DNA of 27,768 bases from Botryllus schlosseri (taxonomy: Eukaryota > Chordata > Ascidiacea > Stolidobranchia > Styelidae): contig ATSW01009482.1 of NCBI GenBank assembly GCA_000444245.1, positions 1 to 27,768 on the forward strand, in the 5' to 3' direction. The notes beneath the pieces were generated by a model. It worked only from the letters and a program-made list of their open reading frames with translations. It was not told the DNA's origin and ran no database searches. The number at the start of each line of letters is the position of its first letter. The first letter of the stretch is position 1. A program made the translations under genes and the position numbers. Positions 1 through 10,399 of the stretch are shown here, one piece after another.

Positions 1-101
1 TCGAGTCATATGACTTGGTCCGAGTCATGCGCAATGACTCGAGTACAAGTCGAGTCAAGTCGAGTCACAAGAAAATCGCGACTCGAGTCATTACAGCCCT
101 G
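1..101 (-). mobile_element. Terminus of a hAT-like DNA transposon, cut by the window edge
   Basis: The first 101 bases carry the word GACTCGA/CGAGTCA repeatedly in both orientations and finish with TTACAGCCCTG. Read on the minus strand this gives a CAGGGCTGTAATGACTCG terminus followed by clustered subterminal words, the usual look of a hAT element end. The flanking octamer would be TCATTGGT at 102-109, but its partner lies outside the window, so the target duplication cannot be tested. No coding sequence is visible in this part. Confidence 0.5.
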
Positions 102-2600
102 TCATTGGTCCAGCTTTTAGTGAATAAATCAACAATATGAAAATATAGTTTCGTGTCAATATCAGTTCTATGTTCTGTTATGTACAAATATATTACTTTA
201 TCAGACTGTGTTGTGTGGCCATCGTCGACCAAATAACATGAACGCATCGCTAGCAATCGCTAGTTGCATGACAGGCGTTGGCACCGAGAGAAAACCTTCA
301 GCGACACGACAACTCCGTCCTAAATTTCGAATTTTATTCACTCCGTTTTATTGACATCCTCGCCCGATGAGTGTCAGTCGAAAGGATTTAGTGAAATCAA
401 TATGGCAGTGAAAATATATCGCGTGCTACAAGAAGCTAGAAAATTAATTTGTGTCGCCGCGGCAAGTTGGTGGAACTTGGAATGCGTTGGTCGCGCAGCA
501 TGCATATATGGTTAATTTTGCCCCATAGCTTTGTAACGGAGTAAGGTCGAAAACGTATATATGCGAGACGTATTCATCGGCTCACTTGCTTGCTTGCATA
601 CTTCATGGTAACTTTTGCCTCGATGTCTGCAAAGCAGAGAATCGATTGGAGTGTGGTTTATACATTTGCCATTCGCCTCAATTTAAAAGGAAGGGATTTA
701 CCTTGGCGTCGCAGCGAACAAAATTGTATCGACATCGTGGAAATGCTTTCGAAACAAATACCGGTTACCTTTTGATTTGTTTAATTGTCCTATTGATTTT
801 CTGTCTGTTTTTGGGTAAAGTAAATCAATTATTAAACGGGAGAGAGCAGTTTGCGGCCGGTGATTCTACTGCAGCAAAATGACATTCTGACACTTGGAAA
901 ATACCATTTCTTATGTTGCAGCAACAGCGACATATTGATCACAGCTTTGTATCGCGGGCTTGCAACTTCTTGCACCATCTGGAATTATCCGTTAGGGCGC
1001 GGAAAGTCGTGCCCCAGCGGGTTGATTTGTCAATTACAGAGTAAATATAGCAACATCGTATTATGGATACAGCTTTCCATGTCGTGCGTTCGGAATTTTG
1101 ACATCCGCGTACCGGTTGACTGTTGATAAATCTCGTAAGAAGTCGCGCCCTAAGCAATCAGCCATTACAGTAAAGTCACTGGGTCCCTTTGATACGTCCC
1201 TAAGGCACTGCAATCGAACGATGACTTGAAATGTGAAATTGTAAGCCCTCGTAGATAACCGTTGGACACTCTCGCAAGGAACCTTGAGCAAAAGTTGTAA
1301 ATTTTTAAAACCAGCGATAAACCCAGATATTCAGAGAAATACTGTCATAAACCTCGTTTCAGTGTGGGGTGGGATGCAATAATTCCCTCAAGTCAATGCA
1401 ACTGTTAAAAGAATGGTCAGATAGTCATTATAGCATACTCAAGCAGTGATGACGAGGAAAAATTCGCGCGATATTAACGTCAACAAAGCTACTTTAAACG
1501 GTACAAACAATAGTTGTGCAAAGTCCTCAAGTATTCACCTTGGAAAGTGTCCCGGTTTTATAATTGACAATGGTCCGCGACAACACAATGCTTCTCCCCG
1601 AGCATAACGCAAAATGGCAAGGTATTCCTCAATTAAAATGGTGCCATTTCGAAACTATGTCCCATGACCCCGAAACAGGGAGTATAATACACGCCAGTTG
1701 CCAGGATTGAACTCATAAAAATTATCTAAATTCTCAAGAAAGAACGGCTTTCCACATGACCCATTTATAGTCAATTGTCATAGTCATTGACAGTCACGGA
1801 ATTAGTCTGAAAGCAAATTCCCTTGAGATCACAGGCCCAGTAATGGAAACCTAGTATTGAGTACTAGAAAATTTAGAACTTCTTCCCTTTTCACAAGATC
1901 TGTGCGTATCTTGAATTACGTTTATCCCAGCACATCGATGATCACGCTATTCAGCGCCATGATGTAACCTTTGATGTTATTCGTGTATGTTCCAAATCAA
2001 TAGTAAGGGTTTGCGAGAAGCTTTACGCGCAGAAATCTATAGTTATTCGTTTACTGAACGAGGACAAGGCCGCTGAAATAAAGAAAACCTATATTCCCCC
2101 GTATATTTTTGTTTGACTGGTATTGGTTTGTCACTTGCTGTTCTCGCTGTAGCGCATGTTCAATCTAATCACAACAAGAAGATTTCGCAATTTACACGAA
2201 GTCACTTGTTTTGATTTCACGGAATTTCAGACACTGGCACGGCTAAGTTTTGATATTTTCATCTTTAGCTTTCGTGCTGTTTTCGCACCGTCCATCTTAT
2301 ATTCTACGTATGTTTGTACTCCATTTTATTTTTTTCAGAGGCTTAACTTGGCCTTAGTCTTGCAGTGCCATCTAATGGATTAACTGTGCGATTCTCGATA
2401 CGGCCGTGAATAGCCACGGCACGGAGGGATACATCAGAAGACGGGCGGTAAGGTCAGTCTTTTAGCACGAGCATCATGAACTCGCGTTAACGTTATTTTT
2501 CGCTATTTTCCGTGATCGGGGAGGCACTGCGCAAAATTAAGAGCGTCCCGCGACACAAACATTTCACTTCATAGTGACGTCACAGATAGGCGCGTTCAAG
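102..2600. other. Unassigned region, no confident gene or repeat
   Basis: Only short overlapping ORFs occur here. One plus-strand ORF (586-882) ends in a hydrophobic stretch, GYLLICLIVLLIFCLFLG, and a minus ORF covers 1061-1291; neither resembles a family I know. A strong splice-acceptor-like tract (pyrimidines then TTTTTTTCAG, ending at 2339) is followed by no useful reading frame. It may be intronic or intergenic DNA. Confidence 0.3.
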
Positions 2601-2614
2601 CGAATTACTCTGGT

Positions 2615-2850
2615 ATGGGAATCGGAAATGTCTGTGTATATCTTTAGCAAGCTTGGCTCGATTCGTACTATCTAGTTATTCCGTAGCATTTTCAGGAAAA
2701 GCAGAATTTAGATTGGGATCAAACTTAGAGCGTGGAATCATTTCACAAATTAGATTAGAATTATAATTAGAGCAAAGAAATATTTCACAAGTTGGATTAG
2801 AATTAGATTGCCGGCCTTTCGCTCTCATTAGACAACGACAAACATCTGCT
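2615..2850 (-). mobile_element. Truncated copy of the ATTAGA-word hAT MITE family
   Basis: The stretch holds repeated AATTAGATTAGAATTA words, the phrase AGAGCAAAGAAATATTTCAC and a close match to GATTACCGGCATTTCGCTC, all shared with the fuller minus-strand copy at 12820-13449. The order of shared blocks (GCTTGGCTCG, then GCATTTTCAG, then the ATTAGA words) is also the same. The outer half corresponding to the other terminus is missing, and no target duplication was found. It ends near CATTAGACAACGAC, a decayed form of the family's inner-end sequence. Confidence 0.65.
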
Positions 2851-4305
2851 AACCCCTAGCCCTACCGTAAGCCGTTCATGCTTACGCACTTAAGCTCACG
2901 GAATATATTTCCGAATAGGTGATGTAAAGAGTGACCTTGCGTCAAGGAAGAGTCATGAAATAAGCCTATTTATCGAAATCCATTAGCAACAACAAGATGT
3001 TGAAGTCACAACGACGCCGCCAAAGTCCAACGATAGGTCGGATAATTCCACACCCAGCACTCGGTATACCAAGTATTTGTTTTCAACTGCTATACAGGAC
3101 AGTTGAAACATGTCTACTATTTACTATTAATGCGAAGGTTGAGCTGGTGGATAGATATTATCAGATCAAGTCTAGGCTTGATTGGCTTGATTTTCCTACT
3201 TGAAAAATACCCAGAAATGCCAAAAATCGAGGTAGACTGCTCCCATTGCGTCCAACAACGCATGTAAGATCGCCAGCATTCCAAAAGTTCATTATATATA
3301 ATTAAAATTACTACAATATCAATTAGAAGATTGCTGGCATACCATAACAAAGGCAGTCCTCTTTGACATATTGAATAGAATGCTATAATATTTAGAAATT
3401 TTTCGTGACCCACCTGAAATAGGTTCGGGGACTCACTGGTTGGGAAACAATAGTATATACGGCTCCGGTTAATATATGTAGATATGAAGCTATAGATAAT
3501 AAAGTTTAATCTGTCTTCGACTCACGATAAGATTACGCCAATAAAATGCGTTGCAATCTACTTTACATTTCAATATCATTGGAATTGGAACATTCACACT
3601 ATTAGCTATACACTATGCGTCTTACCGCGATAACGATTTACGTATCTCACAAGTCCTTCACGTCACAATATCGAAATAAATATGTAAAATTTGAAACGAA
3701 ACAACAAAAACTACATCGTTAGCTACACAAGCGAATGCAAGGAAGGACAATATTTTACAACAATTTGTTTCAATTATGTTTCGCATCAGCATGGACGATT
3801 ACCTGCGTTTGTGGTTCTGTTGATATTCCGGCTCAATTATGCTCTTGAAGTTTTCCGCATTAAGTTACTGACGCCGAATGAGTTCCGTCTGTGGCGACGC
3901 ATATTAGGACTTACGAAACTGATCTATAACTGTTCAATTCAAGTATATAATCTATATTCAGACTAGCGTCGCTCAGAATCATTGAAGTAGAGAGACATGG
4001 TTATCGAGCGAGTCAGCATATCACTGATTCCATTTAATTTATCATATATTTGCGAAAATTACATTCTGCCGAGCTTCTAGTGAACATGTAAGCTGTCATA
4101 CAGGATTAAACCTGACTGCATAAATCAGAAAGATTCCAAAATTATCCTCTAATCTGTTGATTTAACATGCTATTCGACTTGGTGATTCACGATTATGATT
4201 TTCCTGTCCTCAATTCAAAACGCGGTCATTATAGATAGGTTCCATTCACTGCTTCTCGACAATGACACCACAGTTAACCGTAACGCATATCCTTCAAACT
4301 TTTAG
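2851..4305. other. Unassigned region, one weak minus-strand exon candidate
   Basis: No repeat family or conserved gene recognised. On the minus strand, codons stay open from roughly 3525 down to 3117, and an acceptor-like CTATTTCAG lies at 3414-3422 just before the segment starting VGHEKFLNIIAFY. The predicted peptide is hydrophobic in the middle (LLIDIVVILIIY). I cannot name it, and an open frame of this size can arise by chance in a window this long. Confidence 0.2.
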
Positions 4306-4834
4306 ACATCTTTGAGCCTTAGAGATCTGCATTTGTTTCCGGATGGCTCTATCGGAATCCTTACCTTACTACGAAGCAAAGCCTCGGCCTTCCGTTACTT
4401 TTCAACCCCGAACGACCAACTTGAGCAGCGAACGCTCAAGAAGCAGTCAGATTCACAAAGAAAGAAGCTTCGCATGCTCTTTAATCTGTGTCTGCATGGT
4501 CGTAAGTCTAGTTGGCTTATCGTTGTTTTTAAAGGATTTCTCAAGTTGTATCGAAGACAGCCGTGAGAATGCACCAAACATGGCATGGATAGAAACATTT
4601 CGTACGCTTGATCACACAGATATACTTGGTTACAATTCTTATATCAATCATAAACAGAGAGCAGGACAACTACCCGTTCAACTTGGGGAAAAACTTCACT
4701 TTCACAATGAATACGATATAAGGCACCTGGATCAGGCAATAAAGAAAGGAGAGGCTGTAGGTCAAAAAAGTCACAAGCCTGTAATTTGTGTTCATTTCGT
4801 GAAGTGGTTCACCAAGATAGATTTGGAAAATTGA
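4306..4834 (+). CDS. Candidate N-terminal exon of a type II single-pass membrane protein
   Basis: An ORF of 163 codons begins at the ATG at 4343, which has G at +4. Residues 1-42 are polar and basic (RSRSSQIHKER). Residues 43-63 form one hydrophobic segment (FACSLICVCMVVSLVGLSLF) and the rest is hydrophilic, including the stretch HFHNEYDIRHLDQAIKKGE. This is the layout of a Golgi or plasma-membrane type II protein, but I could not assign a family. An acceptor-like tract (CCTTCAAACTTTTAG) ends at 4305, 37 bases before the ATG, so it may mark a 5'-UTR intron or a trans-splice site. A donor-like TAG|GTCAAA at 4760/4761 suggests that coding could stop there and that residues after about 140 are intronic read-through. 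No companion exon was identified. It could also be a chance ORF; it is the longest ORF in the window. Confidence 0.4.
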
Positions 4835-5502
4835 AAACCGCGATAGCCTCGGGTTGATATCTTCAAAGCGCACCTGACTTTTTGTATACTTTACTTTGGT
4901 AGCTTGCTAACCTGAGACCGCATTCTTCAGTAAATTACGAGGTTATTTTGGAAAAGCACGTTTTCTGGGTGGCTTTAGATACATATTAACGCGGCAAAGC
5001 TCCACCCGCGAGTCGCGAATGCCTCCATGCGTCAACATCCAACGCAGGCCTTCTGCGCCGTTGGCATTTTGATTCAACTTCCCTCCTTTAGTGCGTTACA
5101 ATGATAGATGGATTCGTTTATTGATTTTTCTTTCGAACTTAAACACCATAAGCTTATAAGAGGATGATGTGAATTAACTAAATGGAAGTAAAACGCATTC
5201 CCATTCGTTACAAATGAGATTTTACAAGCGTACAATTTCGAAAAAAAACAATCGTAGACGTTCGGGTCGTGCGTACGGTCGCGCGCAATCACCTGATCGA
5301 TATGAGCCGATTGAACTCCGCCACACTTTTGTCGCGGTATCACGCCGCCCGAGTCGCTATCAAGGAAAAGATTTTAGGACGTGCCCGTCGCGACATAGAT
5401 ATTTGAACCAAATAATATGTTTAGGTGGTCTAAATGTATTAGTAAGACCATAGTGTCCTATAGTCAGACAACGGCACCGAGACTCACGGCGATTCCTACC
5501 AC
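4835..5502. other. Unassigned region
   Basis: Contains a basic 79-codon plus ORF (5214-5453) with no recognisable domain. No terminal repeats, SINE boxes or simple repeats of note. Confidence 0.3.
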
Positions 5503-5953
5503 CATGGTTCTCAACCTTTCACAGGTTGAGCACCGGTGACTTCGAAAACAAATTTTCAATATAATCAAAATCAATTCAGAATGCTGATATTAAAACTGAT
5601 ACTAACTCAATTTTAATTGCTCTTTGATTTAATTTGAAAGAGATGTGACTTCGCTGTTTGCTAGATTCCATTACATTGTGAATTAAGTCTCACTAAATTG
5701 TACTGATGAATTTCGTCCGTCGTCGCTGAAAATGTGTTTTTAGCTTTCACACAACACTTTCAGCATTGTGCCGTGGGACAAGTCGAAAGTAGGCCATGAT
5801 TTCCATATTAAACCAGAAAGCGTTCAAAATCATCTAATTCGGTTTAAAATATGTTGTTTTATTTCTCTAATTAACAGGCAAGCCACCCCCATCGTTAGAT
5901 TTGCAATTGAGAATAGAATTGAAAAATATTTGGAGGACCGGCGGTTACCACTG
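5503..5953 (+). mobile_element. Charlie-like non-autonomous hAT remnant
   Basis: The left end reads CATGGTTCTCAACCTTTC and the right end, on the minus strand, reads CAGTGGTAACCGCCGGTCC. Both resemble the widespread Charlie-type hAT ends that begin CAGTGGTTCTCAACCTTT and CAGTGGT..CGGTCC. The 451-bp interior is AT-rich with no transposase. The flanking octamers CCTACCAC and ATCCACAC do not match well, so the insertion is old or the borders are slightly wrong. An acceptor-like TTAACAG inside it probably has no meaning. Confidence 0.45.
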
Positions 5954-6740
5954 ATCCACACCAATATTAGTTGACTACATGGTCCACACTACAGCTATAG
6001 ATGTTTGCTAGTCCTGACACCCATATGATAATGTATTAGATAAGGCCTCTAAGCCAATATGTAACTGTAAATGTGCCACTGTATAGGGTATAGTGTAGGT
6101 ATATATGTGTAATTTGTATATATATCGCAATTACGCAATGAAAGTTTTAACGACAAGTCGATACTCAATGAAATGCAGCTTTATAAAACAAGTAGATATA
6201 ACATATTTCAGCGTCTGTAGCGAGCCTATTTATGAACATGAACGAACACTGAAGAGTGAACAACTATTTTTAACAATGACACAGTAGCAACCTTAGGGGA
6301 ATACAAATTTTATGCCTATTTCTTACTTGATACTACTACCACAACTACTACTTATATTTCGCAGGCCTATCGATTTTAGGGACATTGCAATACCGGTACT
6401 CGAATTTTCCATCGCCTCGACACAAAATTAATACAGTTAGCTCACCTTGAAATTACGCAAACCCGATAATGATTACCGACATTTTGTCCAAATTGTTACA
6501 ATATAATATTGAGAAAATGGACAAATTTTAAGACGACATTGACAATTATTCATACTGGAAACGTGAATCCAGTGTCAGATATTGTAAAATAAGGCAGCGG
6601 ACACGCAATCGCATGTATAGAAAGAAGCTCATCTACAACACGGTGGGTTGAACACCTGAAGAATTAAGCCACGATGCAATGCGCACAAGCGAAATCGATG
6701 GAGATCACATTACAGTATTTTATTACATGACTCGGGCGTC
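5954..6740. other. Unassigned region
   Basis: A short ORF (6105-6287) has an acceptor-like ACATATTTCAG inside it followed by 25 open codons and a TAG, which would fit a small terminal exon but is weak on its own. A short ACT/CTA-rich microsatellite-like tract lies near 6330-6355. Nothing else identified. Confidence 0.25.
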
Positions 6741-7283
6741 CACGATGAGCGTGGATTTGGATTTAGATTTTGAAATACCGGATTTGACGATTTTAGCCTG
6801 AGTTGGGCCGGTCGTGGTTTCAATCCCCGGCCGGGTCGGACCAAAGACCAAAGCAGCAAAACTGGTATCTGTGGCTTCCCCACTGAGCGCTCAGCATTTC
6901 TGGGATAGCACGGAGGGATGGTGCAAGACTTAGAAAGCCATACAAGGCTATTTCAGCACCTTCCTTCTCCAGCGGCATATGCACGTCATGCACTCATGAT
7001 ATGCATATGCAATTGCATTGTGCATTAAACCTGTGTAGTGTAGGTATAACATGAGTCGGCGTATCTGCCGCAAAAATATCAAGGACAGAAATATACAACG
7101 TCCTATTCCTAGTCCCATATGGATACCGATTTGGACTTGGACATCAAATTTATAATAATTTTCAATTGCCATGCGATAACAAGTTTCATCCATTACCGGA
7201 TTTGCATTTGTAGTTTCCCTGGACAATGCACATGGTCCGAAATTAATTCAAGATTTTCAATATATTATATGCGCTCATCTCTG
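6741..7283 (-). mobile_element. GGATT-word hAT MITE, interrupted by a SINE
   Basis: The left end (CACGATGAGCGTGGATTTGG, then GATTTAGATTTTGAAA) follows the minus-strand reading of the complete family member at 9818-10243. The right end ATGCGCTCATCTCTG repeats that family's 11-bp terminal repeat GCTCATCTCTG. The middle (about 6795-7110) is a tRNA-SINE. Past the SINE, similarity to the family is weak apart from GGATTTGG-like words and the terminus. No matching octamers flank it (CGGGCGTC against AATGGATA), so it is probably old. Confidence 0.6.
6795..7110 (+). mobile_element. tRNA-derived SINE, family 1, 5'-truncated copy
   Basis: The sequence from GGTCGTGGTTTCAATCCCCG onward matches, on the opposite strand, the copy at 26612-26946. 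Shared blocks, in order, are CGGCCGGGTC.GACCAAAGAC, TGGGATAGCA, TGGTGCAAGACTT, AAGGCTAT, GCGGCATATGCAC.TCATGCA, ATGAGTCGG and TGCCGCAAAAA. The tRNA A box is missing, so this copy starts near the B box. The 3' end lies near ACGTCCTATTCC. It sits inside the element at 6741-7283 and is therefore younger than that element. Confidence 0.8.
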
Positions 7284-7536
7284 AATGGATACACAGCATG
7301 CGTGTTGAAAACTATATCGAGGGGGATTGTCGTGCTTTTCGTGTTTTCGTACTTTGTCCTATTACTATTTGTTGCGAGAAAATTGATACGAATGAGTAAT
7401 CGTTTTATCGGCACAGAGCATCAGTTACGTCATAATATACCGCTGTTGACGTTTGCCAGATAATAATTCCTTCCGAAACAAAAGCACCAGCCTACCGTAT
7501 GTATGAGCTTGCTCTACCTCTGTACGTACAATGTAC
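7284..7536. other. Unassigned spacer
   Basis: Separates two GGATT-family elements. A 114-codon ORF that starts at 7119 inside the SINE/element sequence runs into it; because it spans two transposons it is treated as chance. Nothing else seen. Confidence 0.4.
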
Positions 7537-8659
7537 CAGAAATGAGCATGGATTAAGATTAGGATTTGAAAAAACCGGAATTGTGCAATTTTTTTTGGAT
7601 TAGGATTGGATTAGGATTAGAGATTATTTCCTGGATGGATTAGGATTTGGATTGGCTTTACCGATTTTCTGGGAAATTGATATGTTGTGACAGTGGCGGC
7701 TCGTGACAATATCGGATGGTGGGGCAAGGGCTGCAAACGACTTTTTATCAAGATGACGTCACAGTGGCGTTTTCCAACGTAACAAGTAACTTAATGATGG
7801 TACGGTAACATGAATTTCCCGGCAACAGTGATTTTAACGTATGTGCCACGAGAGGTCGCAGGTGAGCTGTGACTTGAAGTGTGGTAACTGCGTAAACGGC
7901 GTACGGACGGAACAAAGATTCAACACGGTTCATGTTCGCATTAGACCTGACTAATTATCTGCAGAAATGGAAATGACTATGACTCGAGACTCGAGAGATT
8001 GCGTAAGCCCAATTGGAAACGTCAACGAGTTCGGACAGATACGCAATTGTTATCTCATAAATTGGGCCTGTCATATTGAATCCAAAACATCATTCTGAAG
8101 AACTAAGAGTAGCAGCCTGGGAAATTCGGTCTCGGTACAGCATTGGAGATTTTGGCCCTGAAACTGGAGACTGTAACACGACACATACGGCTTTATTACT
8201 GCCTATAGGTCTGCTGCGAAATCGCCTTTGGAAAATATATTACCGAATAAATACGTGGATGAAAGCCGTAAACTTAGTACACTGTTACATGACATCATCG
8301 AGAAGTGGCCTTATGGCCCTTTTCGGTATGGTACACTGTCAAAATTAATGCGAACAGACCAACACCGAATTTTGCGTAAAATTTACTGAGGAATATGCTG
8401 ATCAAGGGATCAGCTGTTAGCCGCCATCGAAAACGAAATAGCTATCGCGCTTGACAGGGGGTTGTAAGCAAATGGCTTGAAGGCCACAATTTCACGGTGA
8501 AATTGACATTGGAGAATATAATATCGAAGTAAATATTCAAATGCAAACTGAGAATGATATCATCATCTCAGTTAACGTTACCGCAGATACGCCAGCTATT
8601 GCGTGAAATCCGCAATGCGTTGTAGGCTAAAGTGTCAGATCGGAGCACATCTCTACCAT

Positions 8660-9225
8660 ACTCGACCTTGATAACGAAATTACTGCCCTAATCGTTGAGT
8701 GTCAACCTTGAGACTTGGCACAGCGTTCGATACTAAAATCAAGACATACCGTGCAAAAACTCATGACGGATCTAGGTGAGGAGCATCGTTAAAATCAATA
8801 GAGACCAATACCGGCTTTGCGTATAATCTGTTAGCGATAAATGACGAGTCAGCTCTCACTCGAATTATGAAACGAAATTACCACTAACACAGTTCAGTGA
8901 CAAACTTAAAACTTGGTACAGCGTTCGATACTAACATTAAGACTTATCGTGCCAAATGTCATAACCGATCTCAGTATTGAACATCGTCAAAATCAATGGA
9001 TACCAATACCGGCTTTTGAGTAACATCTGTTTGCGATACATGACGGATCAGCACACACTCAACTTCAGAAACGGAATTACTACCCTAAACTTTAAGTAGA
9101 AACCCTGAAACTTGGGGCAGTGTTAAATACCACCATCACAACATGACATATCAAGTTTCAAGAGTTTTCATGGTGTGAAACACCATCAAAATCAACCTAT
9201 ACCAGCAAAGGTCGACGAAACGCAT
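8660..9225 (+). repeat. Three diverged ~198-bp tandem repeats inside the hAT
   Basis: Landmarks recur at a spacing of 198-199 bases. CAGCGTTCGATACTA occurs at 8721 and 8919 and a decayed CAGTGTTAAATACC at 9118. ACGAAATTAC, AACTTGG.ACAG, CATCGT.AAAATCAAT and CCAATACCGGCTTT also repeat in order. The third unit is shorter and the most diverged. The divergence suggests the array is older than the insertion, or that it is a transposon-borne satellite seed. Confidence 0.75.
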
Positions 9226-9423
9226 ATGACGGTAACCGAGTTCAGATATAGATACGATTGTTACATCACACCTTAGGGGCACAGAGCATTGTGCCCCGGT
9301 TGCTCGGTAATTTTATGAATAGGAGAGAGTAAATCACCGTTTCTTTATTGTGCGCAGCTTTGAGAGAATAGACAGTGAAAGCTTGTTATGAGCGCTACCG
9401 GGGCATGCCCCGGCTAGGCATTC

Positions 9424-9545
9424 GCAAAGTGAAAACACAGAAGAGAATTCGATTTTCGCAGGGACTTCGCTATATATGGGCATTTACAAGCGAAAGGACA
9501 AGAAGAATACGATTTTCGCTGTGATTTCGGTATATGTAGATTGGC
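9424..9545 (+). repeat. Short tandem duplication inside the hAT
   Basis: Two diverged ~63-bp units share GAAGA..TACGATTTTCGC, G.GA.TTCG.TATAT and a preceding GCGAAAG-like stretch. They lie between the GGGGCA-rich block and the right terminus, and may be amplified subterminal sequence. Confidence 0.5.
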
Positions 9546-9817
9546 GTGCGTCTATAAATGGTAAAGAATAGTTATTGAACGGAATTTTAGGTGGGGCAAT
9601 GCCCCAGTTGCCCTATAGGACGAGCCGCCACTGAGTTGTGATGTATGGCGAATGACGACAAACTTTATTTATATCAGTTAATAATGTATTTATGGTGCAC
9701 TACATCATGTTGCACTCGGTGCCAATGAACATGAGAGGGGCAGCCCTATGCTAAGTTATCTTAAATCAAGTGGATTGTTGGTCGTGAAAGAAAAAATCCA
9801 ATTCCTTCCTTATATAT

Positions 9818-10243
9818 CAGAGATGAGCGGATTTGAAATTTCTATGTCATAATCCAATCCAAATCCGAACCTTCAAGTCCAAATCCAAATCCTAGTCCAT
9901 AACTTTTTCTTATTCAAGTCCATGTCCAATCCTAATCCGATTCCAACTGGAAATTCAGAAAAAAGACTAATTTATGCAATGGAGGGATTCGAAAATTTTC
10001 TTTCACAACCAACGATTCACTTGATTCCAGATAACTTAGTAACCATAAGTGCATTAATAACTGATCTGAATAAAGTTTGTCGCCATTCGCCACACGACAT
10101 TTCAATCTCCCAGAGAATCGGTCAATCCAATCCAAATCCTAATCCGTTCCGAAAAAATGTCTAATCAAAATCCAATCAAAATCCGACAAAATTTCACAAA
10201 TCCTGTTTTTTCAAAACCTAATCCTAATCCATGCTCATCTCTG
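9818..10243 (+). mobile_element. Complete GGATT-word hAT MITE, 426 bp, self-nested
   Basis: It is bounded by the perfect 11-bp inverted repeat CAGAGATGAGC / GCTCATCTCTG and flanked by the perfect 8-bp duplication TTATATAT (9810-9817 and 10244-10251). Both halves are rich in AATCCAAATCC and CCTAATCC words (GGATT on the other strand), packed near the termini. The target is an older member of the same family in the opposite orientation. An ORF across it (9922-10164) is just the translation of the repeat words. Confidence 0.95.
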
Positions 10244-10399
10244 TTATATATAGAGGGATTCTTTCTGAATTTCAAGATAGAATCGGATTAGGATTGGACG
10301 CGGATTCGAAAATACAAAAGTTCTGGATTTGAATTAGGATTTGAAGCTTCGGATTTGGATTGGATTGGGACATAGAAATTCCAAATCCGCTCCTCTCTG

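Larger units (their letters stand above)
7691..9633 (+). mobile_element. Non-autonomous hAT element, 1943 bp, inserted in the GGATT element
   Basis: The two ends carry a perfect 14-bp inverted repeat, CAGTGGCGGCTCGT. It is flanked by TGTTGTGA (7683-7690) and AGTTGTGA (9634-9641), an octamer duplication with one mismatch. Near the ends the words GGGGCA/TGCCCC recur, including a perfect palindrome CCGGGGCATGCCCCGG at 9398-9413. Between about 8660 and 9225 lie three diverged tandem units. The longest ORF inside (8076-8348) does not resemble a transposase. The rejoined flanks restore the outer element. Confidence 0.9.
7537..10399 (-). mobile_element. GGATT-word hAT element forming the outer layer of a transposon nest
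   Basis: When 7691-9633 and 9818-10243 are set aside, the remainder (7537-7690, 9634-9817, 10252-10399) lines up over its full length with the minus strand of the member at 9818-10243. Shared blocks include GAGCATGGATTA at the start, ACCGATT.TCTGGGA, GGCGAATG.CGACAAACTTTATT, GTTGGT.GTGAAAGAAA and GACATAGAAATT before the final GCTCCTCTCTG. It holds about 55 bases near 9700-9750 that the younger copy lacks. The outer octamers CAATGTAC and CATCTAGA do not match, so it is the oldest layer. It has no coding capacity. Confidence 0.85.

Noticed and set aside
586-1291. Two opposed ORFs as exons of divergent genes
   Set aside because: Splice-like sites are weak, frames overlap other open frames, and no family resemblance was seen.
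7119-7463. 114-codon plus-strand ORF
   Set aside because: It crosses the end of one transposon into spacer DNA, and its peptide has no family resemblance.
9922-10164. ORF with repeated NPNP residues as a repeat protein
   Set aside because: The residues come from the AATCC-type subterminal words of the GGATT MITE.
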